Shown here: piece by piece, positions 1 to 5,684 of the stretch | Layout of the letters: each line of letters begins with the position of its first letter | How positions within the stretch are numbered: position 1 is the stretch's first letter | NCBI GenBank assembly: GCA_021785235.1 | Contig: JAJYGB010000375.1 | Location: forward strand, 1-5,684 | DNA: 5,684 nt | Source: Bacteroidota bacterium | GTDB taxonomy: Bacteria; Bacteroidota; Kryptoniia; Kryptoniales; JAKASW01 | Reading direction: 5' to 3' | Position numbers and translations under genes: made by a program | Notes under the pieces: model-generated | What the model saw: only the letters and a program-made list of their open reading frames with translations | What the model was told of the DNA's origin: nothing | Database searches by the model: none

Positions 1-747
1 AGCATCGGATTCCCAACTAGGGTGCACATCTCGCTAATTCCTGCAAACAGTGATCTCCCCTCGCCTCCCGTGGATTCAGCGGTTGTGGACACGGTTATTC
101 CCCCGGGCGTCAGCAAAATCATACTCGGGCAGAAATTTGTAAGTGCCCTTAACACGTTTGCCCAGCTCAAGAACACGATTCCTGACCAGTTCATAATAAG
201 CGGCTATGTCCTGGTGAATCCAAGTCCGTATGCCGTAGGTACTGTAACCGACACCAGTAAAGTGGCCGGAACCGCAACGATTTCCATGCCCTTCGACCTG
301 GGAATCCTGAACGCGACTTATGCGGACACGACAGAGAGTGCGGTCATTACCGACTCAAGCACTGCAGCTAAGATGGGAAACATCGACAGCGCCCGCGTAG
401 TGATCGAAATCTGGAACGGACTCCCGCTCGAAGTTACGATGATGGGGCAGTTGATAGACACAACGACGCACGCAGTTATTATGAATTTCCCGAGCGACAG
501 CATAAAAATCGGACCGGCGGATATATATGCTGATGGGAGCGTACGGGATTCGGTTTTCAGCAGGAACGTGATCTCCCTGACAGGCGAGCAGGCGAAAAAC
601 CTCGGGAATTCATACATGAGATTCTATTTTAGGGTGGCAACGCCCCCCGGTGCTTCAACTGTACCATTCAAGAAGGACAATGATATCTCTCTGAAGGTGT
701 ACGGCAATTTCGCCTTCAAGGTCGATAAAAGTTTGGCCGGAAAGTGA
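1..747 (+). CDS. Beta-rich envelope protein of unknown function, C-terminal part (5' partial)
   Basis: The reading frame is open from the first base of the window, so the N terminus lies outside it; 248 residues are visible. The GTG at 22 is in frame but has no convincing ribosome site and is probably an internal valine. I do not recognise the family with confidence. The sequence has no cysteine and no membrane helix. It is rich in Thr, Ser, Asp and Val, with alternating hydrophobic stretches (for example FIISGYVLVNP, ARVVIEIWNGLPLEV and ISLKVYGNFAFKVDK) typical of a secreted beta-sandwich or Ig-like fold. It ends 10 nt before the start of a predicted outer-membrane barrel, with no terminator between, so the two are likely co-transcribed and may act together at the cell surface. 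That link is inferred from position. Alternatives are the tail of a large surface protein or of a lipoprotein; the missing N terminus would show a signal peptide or lipobox. Confidence 0.72.
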   Translation, partial: SIGFPTRVHISLIPANSDLPSPPVDSAVVDTVIPPGVSKIILGQKFVSALNTFAQLKNTIPDQFIISGYVLVNPSPYAVGTVTDTSKVAGTATISMPFDLGILNATYADTTESAVITDSSTAAKMGNIDSARVVIEIWNGLPLEVTMMGQLIDTTTHAVIMNFPSDSIKIGPADIYADGSVRDSVFSRNVISLTGEQAKNLGNSYMRFYFRVATPPGASTVPFKKDNDISLKVYGNFAFKVDKSLAGK

Positions 748-750
748 GGA
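746..750 (+). promoter_or_regulatory. Ribosome binding site of the barrel gene
   Basis: GAGGA lies 7 nt before the ATG at 758. It overlaps the TGA stop (745-747) of the preceding gene by two bases, so ribosomes finishing the first gene could re-initiate here. It supports the start chosen for the barrel gene and the pairing of the two genes in one transcript. Confidence 0.7.
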
Positions 751-757
751 AGATGAG

Positions 758-2221
758 ATGAAAAAGACAATAGCCATCGTACTCCTCTCGCTCCTTCCGG
801 CACTGAGCGTGCGCGCCCAGCAGATCGCCAGCACAAGGCTGACCTCACTTGGAGGTTTGGCAACCTCGGTTTCGACTGATGTCGACGCTATCGGGACAAA
901 TCCGGCAAATCTGCTGAGTCTGTCTCGCGGGAGTGTGGTCCTGGAAATTGCGCCGTTGACCGTAAATGCCGGTACCGATTTCCTCAGCCTCAACTTGTAC
1001 AATACCTATTTTACCGGCAGTGGTCAGTATGATAGTACCGGCAAGCAAATAGGCAGATACCTCACAGAGTCAGACAAGCAGGGAATCCTCGCGGCATTCC
1101 CGGGAGGTGTCGGAGACATCATGACCGACGTCAACATCCGGGATTTCGGTCTCTCCGTTCGTACCCTCGATTTCGGAATCGGACTGTCGATGGATGAGCA
1201 CATCGGCGCCCGTGCAACCGTGCCGAATTCGTTCGCGCTCTTTGTGTTGAACGGGAATCCTCCGGGTACTTCTTTTTCGTGGAACAACATCAGCTCCACA
1301 ACCTGGTGGTACAGGAGCTACAATGCGGATTTCGCCATGAGGCTCCCCCATATCCTCGTAATACCGAAAGATATCGCGAGGGATTTCGAAGCCGGAATAG
1401 GCGTGAAGTACGTTACCGGCATCGGCTATGCTTCTGCCGGAACAGTGAACAGCTCGCTGACCACCGACTCGACTGACTACGCTTTCCATGTGAGCATGGG
1501 ACTTGACGCTAATAGGGCCGGTTTCCTGAGCAATATGATTTCGAAGGGAACCAAGAGCGCCGTTGGCGACACGAACGTAAATTTCAATCCCTTCACTCCG
1601 GCGGGCTCGGGCTTCGGTTTCGACCTGGGTGGAACGGCCAAAGTGCTTGATTTCATTAAGGTAGGCTACAGTGTTACCGACATTGGCTGGATATCCTGGA
1701 CGAAGAATGCCATAAGAACTAGTGGCGATACTTCATTCACATTTACCGGATTTTCACCGGCTCGGGCAGATGTACCGAACGCGACAAGCAATGTTGACAG
1801 CCTGAATAATGCGTTCAAGGACTTCTTCAAGAACAGGGATACGGTTTCATCCGGCTTCACGACACCGCTGCCGACTCGTTTCAATTTAGGTGCTTCAATC
1901 GAGCTGGACGACCTGGTTCCGGAAATCCCCGGCCACCTTCTCGTCGGGATCGACTACCACCAGGGATTCAACAACTCTCTGGGAAACTCAACTACACCTG
2001 AGTTCATCCTGGGCGCTGAGTGGAAGCCCATCGGTTTCTTCCCAATCAGGACCGGCCTTGGTTTTGGAGGAGCGTACGGATTTAGGTGGGCGCTCGGCTT
2101 CGGTTTCAACTTCCCCTTCTGGGACATCGACCTGGGTGTAGGGACATTCAATGCCGTGGCTGATCCGGCCGCTGCTAAAAACGTTTCAGTGTCGCTCAGC
2201 ATATTTAAATTTAGGTTTTGA
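758..2221 (+). CDS. Predicted outer-membrane beta-barrel protein (PorV/DUF5723-like)
   Basis: The 487-residue protein starts with a clear Sec signal peptide: MKK, a hydrophobic core at residues 4-17, and a likely cleavage after VRA (Ala20) leaving QQIAS. Residues 30-52 contain the pattern SLGG...D.DAIGTNPANL. This matches the GG...A..D..A...NPAxL motif near the N terminus of PorV, DUF5723 and FadL-related barrels. The rest alternates polar and hydrophobic residues with many Gly and aromatic residues, as in barrel strands (near 203-225, 285-310 and 390-487), and the chain ends SIFKFRF, with the terminal Phe used for recognition by the BAM machinery. It is therefore expected in the outer membrane. 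The ATG at 758 is supported by GAGGA 7 nt upstream and by the signal peptide starting directly there. The gene follows a beta-rich protein by 10 nt and is closed by a terminator, so it is probably the last gene of an operon. Barrel topology is well supported. The exact family and any link to type IX secretion or substrate transport are inference; PorV itself is a type IX component, but nothing else of that system is visible here. Confidence 0.85.
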   Translation: MKKTIAIVLLSLLPALSVRAQQIASTRLTSLGGLATSVSTDVDAIGTNPANLLSLSRGSVVLEIAPLTVNAGTDFLSLNLYNTYFTGSGQYDSTGKQIGRYLTESDKQGILAAFPGGVGDIMTDVNIRDFGLSVRTLDFGIGLSMDEHIGARATVPNSFALFVLNGNPPGTSFSWNNISSTTWWYRSYNADFAMRLPHILVIPKDIARDFEAGIGVKYVTGIGYASAGTVNSSLTTDSTDYAFHVSMGLDANRAGFLSNMISKGTKSAVGDTNVNFNPFTPAGSGFGFDLGGTAKVLDFIKVGYSVTDIGWISWTKNAIRTSGDTSFTFTGFSPARADVPNATSNVDSLNNAFKDFFKNRDTVSSGFTTPLPTRFNLGASIELDDLVPEIPGHLLVGIDYHQGFNNSLGNSTTPEFILGAEWKPIGFFPIRTGLGFGGAYGFRWALGFGFNFPFWDIDLGVGTFNAVADPAAAKNVSVSLSIFKFRF

Positions 2222-2246
2222 ACCGACATAATACCTCATCCTTGCG

Positions 2247-2279
2247 AACGCATCCCGGCTGTCTCGGGATGCGTTTTTT
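2247..2279 (+). terminator. Intrinsic terminator after the barrel gene
   Basis: A perfect 9-bp GC-rich stem, CGCATCCCG (2249-2257) with CGGGATGCG (2265-2273), encloses a 7-nt loop and is followed by six T residues (2274-2279). Two more A-T pairs extend its base. It starts 26 nt after the barrel stop codon and separates the envelope unit from the kinase gene. There is no run of A residues upstream, so it should act only on + strand transcription. Confidence 0.93.
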
Positions 2280-2291
2280 GTTTATTTCCAC

Positions 2292-2320
2292 TTGCTTACA
2301 CCTTCTCCGCTGACTATAAT
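2292..2320 (+). promoter_or_regulatory. Sigma70-type promoter of the hybrid kinase gene
   Basis: A perfect -10 box, TATAAT (2315-2320), lies exactly 17 nt after TTGCTT (2292-2297), a 4-of-6 match to TTGACA (TTG and the first T-rich half fit best). Transcription should start near 2326-2328, giving a leader of about 19 nt before the ATG at 2346. The placement directly behind a terminator, with no other space for a promoter, supports it. Many Bacteroidota use a different consensus (TTTG and TAnnTTTG), so the match says either that this lineage uses a classical sigma factor or that the match is partly chance. Confidence 0.62.
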
Positions 2321-2345
2321 AAGTGCAGCGAGCGCTTGTTCCTTA

Positions 2346-5300
2346 ATGATAACTGCTGCCGACATACTAGACTTTCTTTTTGTTATCCTTCCCATTGCTT
2401 CGTTGACCCATCTCGCGTTTAGGATAGGTCTTGCTTACGGCAGGTCAAAGGGAAGTACGACTCTTTTCGCCGGGGCTTCAATTCTCACATTCTCATACCT
2501 ATTCAAACTCTACTTCGATATAGCTTTCGGCAGTGTAGACGCATTCTGGCTATTCCTACTGACACTCGGCACAGCCATCGGTCTGGCCCTGGCACTTATC
2601 GGGACCAACCGGATATACTCATTTCTCCGTTTGAACCAGGCGGGGTTGAACCACAAGGCGACCAAGATTGCAAGGATAAGCGAGTTTATCGCCGTAATTT
2701 TCCTTATAGTCTTCGTCCCTTATTTTCTCGGATTCAATCGTCCGATCTACTGGAGACTGGGTGCCGTCTCCTATTTAGTAAGGCAGGCAGCACTGTTTGG
2801 AATCGTTATTTACATAGGAGAATTCTTTTATCTCCTTGGGAAAAGTCAGGTTTATTGGAAGTCGAAACTCGTAAGAGGCCTTGCCGTTTACTACCTGGCT
2901 GAGCCCGCTGTGTGGCTTACGGTCGCAGGCCTGGGCGGCGGGGTATCTCTCTACCCAACAACCAGGATCTTTGTCAACACGTTCGGGCTAGTCGTCTCGG
3001 TTATTGTGAGCCTGCTGGTTGTTCAGTTCATCCGCCTTTACTTACCGACCGTTTTGCGGCAGGTCAAGACTACTTACGTAGACACGCTGAGAGTAAGGGT
3101 ACTGCGTGACCTGTATCTGATTGGTGCCGGATTGACAGTATTCATGTTTATAATATTGCTTGTGGCCGAATCGCTTTACGGTGATTTAAGAATATCAACG
3201 CTCGAGAGTTATGCCCAGTCGAGGCTAGCGATAGGGAAGTTGGCTGCCGCCAAAGTGCGGTCTACACTGCAGGACGTGGTGCTCAGGCTTCAGCGCTCTG
3301 AGGACGCCGCCGATCCAAGAATGGTTTTGCTCGACCTGAAGAGGGGGAGGGATTATGTGGACGCGGTCGGAGATGCCGACAGCACAAAGACAATCGGCCT
3401 CCTCTACGGGCCAAGGTCGGCGTCGACCGACACTCTCATCCACCAGTTGCTGGACTCAATGGAGAACCGGGTTGACGACAACGGCATTGAAATGGAAGCC
3501 AGCCCGGGAAGCAATAGCTCAAAGTATCTTGTCATAGTCAGGGCGCGGAACCGATACCGGAATAATGCCTATGCGTTCGCACTCGTGAACATCAAAAAAC
3601 TGATTTCAAACAGCGTCGCCGACCTGGGCGATTACGGGGGGCGACTGCGTCTGGTCTCACCGGATCTGAAGATTATTTATTCAAATAAAGAAGCTGAAAT
3701 CGGGGAGGATTTCAGGGATGCGGTCCTCCGGAACACGGAGATCGATGCAAAAGATTTCAGAAGAAAACTGCTTGCCCTCTCAGAAACGCGATATGAAGGA
3801 TACAACATTCTGAAAGGCCAAACCCAGTCTGGAATGAGTGAATATTATCTTCTCATTACCACGCCGCTCATCTTCCAGGGATACAGGGGGGTACTCGCCT
3901 CCGTTCAACCTGAAGGAAGGGTCTCCAAGTTATTCCGACCCACGAATTCTCTCCTTTTGCTCGCTGGCCTGCTGATAATGGGCTTATTTGGCGGAGGAGT
4001 CGTAATTATTTCGGTGGCCTTCCGATGGTCCATGCGCCTGGAAAAGGAAGTCCAGGACAAAGTGCATGAACTCAGGAGTTCCGAGGACAAATACAGAAGG
4101 ATTGTTGAGAATCCGTACATCGGGAGCTTCATAATGGTAGATGACCGTTTGATTTTCGCGAACTCCCGGCTGGCGGAAATTCTCGAGACGGAGGTCGACC
4201 GGCTCTCTGGCAGCGACCTGTCGGTGTTCCTGGACGGAAAGGACCACGGCAACCTCCTGAAGGTCTTCGATTCCATTCTTAGAGAAGAGAAGAACGGTGA
4301 TAAATGGCAGGCAAACGGTAAGACTGCCTCGGGGAGACACGTCACATTATCCGGCTATTCCAGCCCCATTCACATAGGGAACAAAGTAGGTGTGCAATCA
4401 CTTGTCGTCGACAGCACGAGCGAGTTCAGGGAAAAGGAGAAGCTTGAGCAGTTCGAGAGGCTCGAATCGATGGCAACACTGGCGGCCGGGATCGCGCACG
4501 ACTTCAACAACATCCTTCAAGTTGTCCTCGGATCATCGCAACTCCTGCAGCGCCGGCTAGAAGATACGGAGTTTAAAAAGTATGCTGACAATATCACTAA
4601 CGTGGCCCTCCGCGGCAGCGATCTCTCCAAGCGGCTGCTGACGTTCAGCAGACAGAAGGGACTCGAACAGAGAAGGGTCTTCGACATCAACTCGATAATT
4701 GGCGAATCGCTACCTCTATGTGAAGAGACATTCCCGCGGACGATTAAGATTGAGACCGAACTTCAGTCGACTCCCATCTATATCGAAGGCGACCAGAGCC
4801 AGATACAGCAGGTCATTTTCAATCTGGCGGTGAACGCCAGAGACGCCATGCCTCACGGCGGGACCTTACTGCTCAAGACCGAGGTGCGTGAAGTCTCGCC
4901 GATGGAGGCGGACGTGTACCAGGTCACGCCCGGCACTTACGCGTTCATCATTGTAAGGGATAACGGAGAGGGGATACCTCCGGAACTCATGAGCAAGGTA
5001 TTCGAGCCGTTCTTCACCACGAAACCGCCGGGTAAAGGGACCGGGCTCGGACTCAGCGTCGTTTACGGAATTGTCAGATCACACAACGGGTTCCTGAAGG
5101 TTTATAGCGAAGCGAAGAAGGGTACTGTGTTCAGCATTTATCTCCCACCCAGCTCGGGAAGAGGGAACTCCGACACCGAGGTCGCTATGCCCCGCCTCGG
5201 CGAGCAGTATTCAACTTATGGAAGCAAAATCCTTTTTGTCGACGACGAACCTGGAATCAGGGAAGCGGCCGAATTTCTCCTTGAACAGGCAGGATATGTT

Positions 5301-5597
5301 GTCGTGACAGCCAAGGACGGAATGACCGCCCTGGATATCTACAAGAAAGAATGGGAAGAAATCAGCCTCGTCGTCCTTGATCTGAATATGCCGGAACTAT
5401 CGGGCAGAGAGGTCCTCGAGAATTTCACCATAATAAATCCCGGTGTGCGGGTCCTCATAGCGACGGGTTACATTACTCCGGAAGAACGCGCGGGGCTTAA
5501 AGGTATAGTCGAAGTGATCGAGAAGCCTTTTGATTTCGACCAACTCGTTCAGAAGGTCAGGGCTGCGCTGGAAGCTCCGAGCCGGGGTGAAGCCTGA
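2346..5597 (+). CDS. Membrane hybrid sensor histidine kinase (8 TM, Cache-like ectodomain, TM, PAS, HisKA, HATPase, receiver)
   Basis: This 1083-residue protein senses a signal at the membrane, autophosphorylates on His718 and passes the phosphate to Asp1012 of its own receiver domain. Membrane helices are at about residues 7-26, 39-61, 65-86, 111-130, 137-164, 175-197, 207-233 and 254-274. A ninth at 534-559 follows an extracytoplasmic region (276-533) that has a long N-terminal helix and Cache/PAS-like strands (408-416, 431-447, 500-523). A charged linker leads to PAS (about 579-697). HisKA follows with the H box AAGIAHDFNNIL. HATPase has an N box with Asn830 (NLAVNARDAM), DNGEGIP from 872, FEPFFTTK from 886 and GKGTGLGLS from 896. 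The receiver (about 960-1078) has Asp966/Asp967, Asp1012, Thr1040 and Lys1060. All key residues are intact. The HDFNN type of H box with a C-terminal receiver resembles the CckA class of hybrid kinases. The ATG at 2346 is chosen because the upstream in-frame TTG at 2292 falls inside the -35 box; no clear Shine-Dalgarno precedes the ATG. The gene stands alone between its promoter and a hairpin at its stop. No output domain or HPt is present, so a separate phosphotransfer partner is expected. The ligand is unknown. Confidence 0.95.
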   Translation: MITAADILDFLFVILPIASLTHLAFRIGLAYGRSKGSTTLFAGASILTFSYLFKLYFDIAFGSVDAFWLFLLTLGTAIGLALALIGTNRIYSFLRLNQAGLNHKATKIARISEFIAVIFLIVFVPYFLGFNRPIYWRLGAVSYLVRQAALFGIVIYIGEFFYLLGKSQVYWKSKLVRGLAVYYLAEPAVWLTVAGLGGGVSLYPTTRIFVNTFGLVVSVIVSLLVVQFIRLYLPTVLRQVKTTYVDTLRVRVLRDLYLIGAGLTVFMFIILLVAESLYGDLRISTLESYAQSRLAIGKLAAAKVRSTLQDVVLRLQRSEDAADPRMVLLDLKRGRDYVDAVGDADSTKTIGLLYGPRSASTDTLIHQLLDSMENRVDDNGIEMEASPGSNSSKYLVIVRARNRYRNNAYAFALVNIKKLISNSVADLGDYGGRLRLVSPDLKIIYSNKEAEIGEDFRDAVLRNTEIDAKDFRRKLLALSETRYEGYNILKGQTQSGMSEYYLLITTPLIFQGYRGVLASVQPEGRVSKLFRPTNSLLLLAGLLIMGLFGGGVVIISVAFRWSMRLEKEVQDKVHELRSSEDKYRRIVENPYIGSFIMVDDRLIFANSRLAEILETEVDRLSGSDLSVFLDGKDHGNLLKVFDSILREEKNGDKWQANGKTASGRHVTLSGYSSPIHIGNKVGVQSLVVDSTSEFREKEKLEQFERLESMATLAAGIAHDFNNILQVVLGSSQLLQRRLEDTEFKKYADNITNVALRGSDLSKRLLTFSRQKGLEQRRVFDINSIIGESLPLCEETFPRTIKIETELQSTPIYIEGDQSQIQQVIFNLAVNARDAMPHGGTLLLKTEVREVSPMEADVYQVTPGTYAFIIVRDNGEGIPPELMSKVFEPFFTTKPPGKGTGLGLSVVYGIVRSHNGFLKVYSEAKKGTVFSIYLPPSSGRGNSDTEVAMPRLGEQYSTYGSKILFVDDEPGIREAAEFLLEQAGYVVVTAKDGMTALDIYKKEWEEISLVVLDLNMPELSGREVLENFTIINPGVRVLIATGYITPEERAGLKGIVEVIEKPFDFDQLVQKVRAALEAPSRGEA

Positions 5598-5616
5598 CGG
5601 GGTCAGGCGCACCCGG
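5582..5616 (+). terminator. Hairpin overlapping the kinase stop codon, possible weak terminator
   Basis: GCCTGAC (5592-5598) pairs perfectly with GTCAGGC (5602-5608) around a GGG loop. The stem extends outward with small bulges: GGGTG-side bases 5585-5589 pair with CACCC (5610-5614) and CC (5582-5583) with GG (5615-5616). The TGA stop (5595-5597) lies inside the stem. No run of T follows (GTTAAATCC), so it is not a textbook intrinsic terminator. It may stabilise the mRNA 3' end or act with a termination factor. Confidence 0.4.
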
Positions 5617-5655
5617 TTAAATCCTCAAAACGTACGACTCAATATGTTTCCGTTT

Positions 5656-5677
5656 TCAAGCGTAGCTTGATTATATT
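5656..5677 (+). promoter_or_regulatory. Small inverted repeat beside a weak -10-like sequence
   Basis: TCAAGC (5656-5661) and GCTTGA (5665-5670) form a 6-bp inverted repeat around GTA. It is followed directly by TATATT (5672-5677), a 5-of-6 match to a -10 box. No good -35 box sits at the expected distance. It could be a promoter with an operator-like repeat for a gene beyond the window, but a chance AT-rich match is equally possible. The rest of 5617-5684 shows no gene. Confidence 0.25.
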
Positions 5678-5684
5678 CCATCAT

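Noticed and set aside
22..24. GTG at 22 as the start of the first gene.
   Set aside because: The frame is open to the window edge, no ribosome site precedes it, and the resulting N terminus has no signal peptide although the protein looks secreted.
2331..2336. AGCGCT palindrome in the kinase leader as an operator.
   Set aside because: A 6-bp palindrome without a longer symmetric context is expected by chance.
2292..2345. N-terminal extension of the kinase from TTG 2292, giving a signal-like stretch ending SAASAC that resembles a lipobox.
   Set aside because: The TTG lies in the -35 box of the likely promoter, lacks a ribosome site, and the cysteine context is a poor lipobox (Ala rather than Leu at -3).
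3905..4345. A 146-codon minus-strand open frame and several similar frames opposite the other genes.
   Set aside because: They lie entirely opposite strongly supported coding sequence, have no recognisable domains and no ribosome sites; they are shadow frames.
5625..5684. Minus-strand frame open from the right edge to a TGA at 5625-5627, possibly the tail of a convergent gene.
   Set aside because: Only 19 codons are visible, too few to separate from chance, and nothing else supports it.
1..5684. CRISPR array, insertion sequence, tRNA or other structured RNA gene.
   Set aside because: No spaced direct repeats, transposase, terminal inverted repeats or tRNA-like arms were seen; almost all of the window is coding.

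Overview
The window holds the 3' end of one gene, two complete genes and short intergenic regions, all reading on the + strand. Base composition is near balanced. The envelope proteins point to a Gram-negative bacterium: one has a signal peptide, a GG...NPAxL motif near its N terminus and a C-terminal phenylalanine. This motif style, and the pairing of a beta-rich secreted protein with a PorV/DUF5723-like barrel, suggest the FCB group (Bacteroidota, Ignavibacteria/Chlorobi and relatives). That placement is an inference from protein style, not from a marker gene.

Positions 1-2221 form an envelope unit. A beta-rich protein of unknown function (1-747, N terminus outside the window) is followed 10 nt later by a 487-residue predicted outer-membrane beta-barrel (758-2221). 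The two are probably co-transcribed, and a strong intrinsic terminator (2247-2279) closes the unit.

Positions 2280-5684 form a separate transcription unit. A good sigma70-type promoter (TTGCTT, 17 nt, TATAAT; 2292-2320) lies directly behind the terminator and drives one very large gene (2346-5597, 1083 residues). It encodes a membrane hybrid sensor histidine kinase with eight N-terminal membrane helices, a Cache-like extracytoplasmic domain of about 255 residues, a ninth helix, PAS, HisKA, HATPase and a C-terminal receiver. All catalytic and phospho-acceptor residues are present. No HPt protein, separate response regulator or output domain is visible, so its downstream partner must be elsewhere. 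A hairpin overlaps its stop codon, and the last 87 bases hold only a small hairpin and a weak promoter-like sequence.

The most notable points are the kinase's sensory architecture (a multi-helix module plus a Cache-like ectodomain in one chain) and the promoter evidence that fixes its start at the ATG at 2346 rather than the upstream TTG. No CRISPR array, mobile element, RNA gene or evident defence or biosynthetic system is present, and I see no clearly new system.
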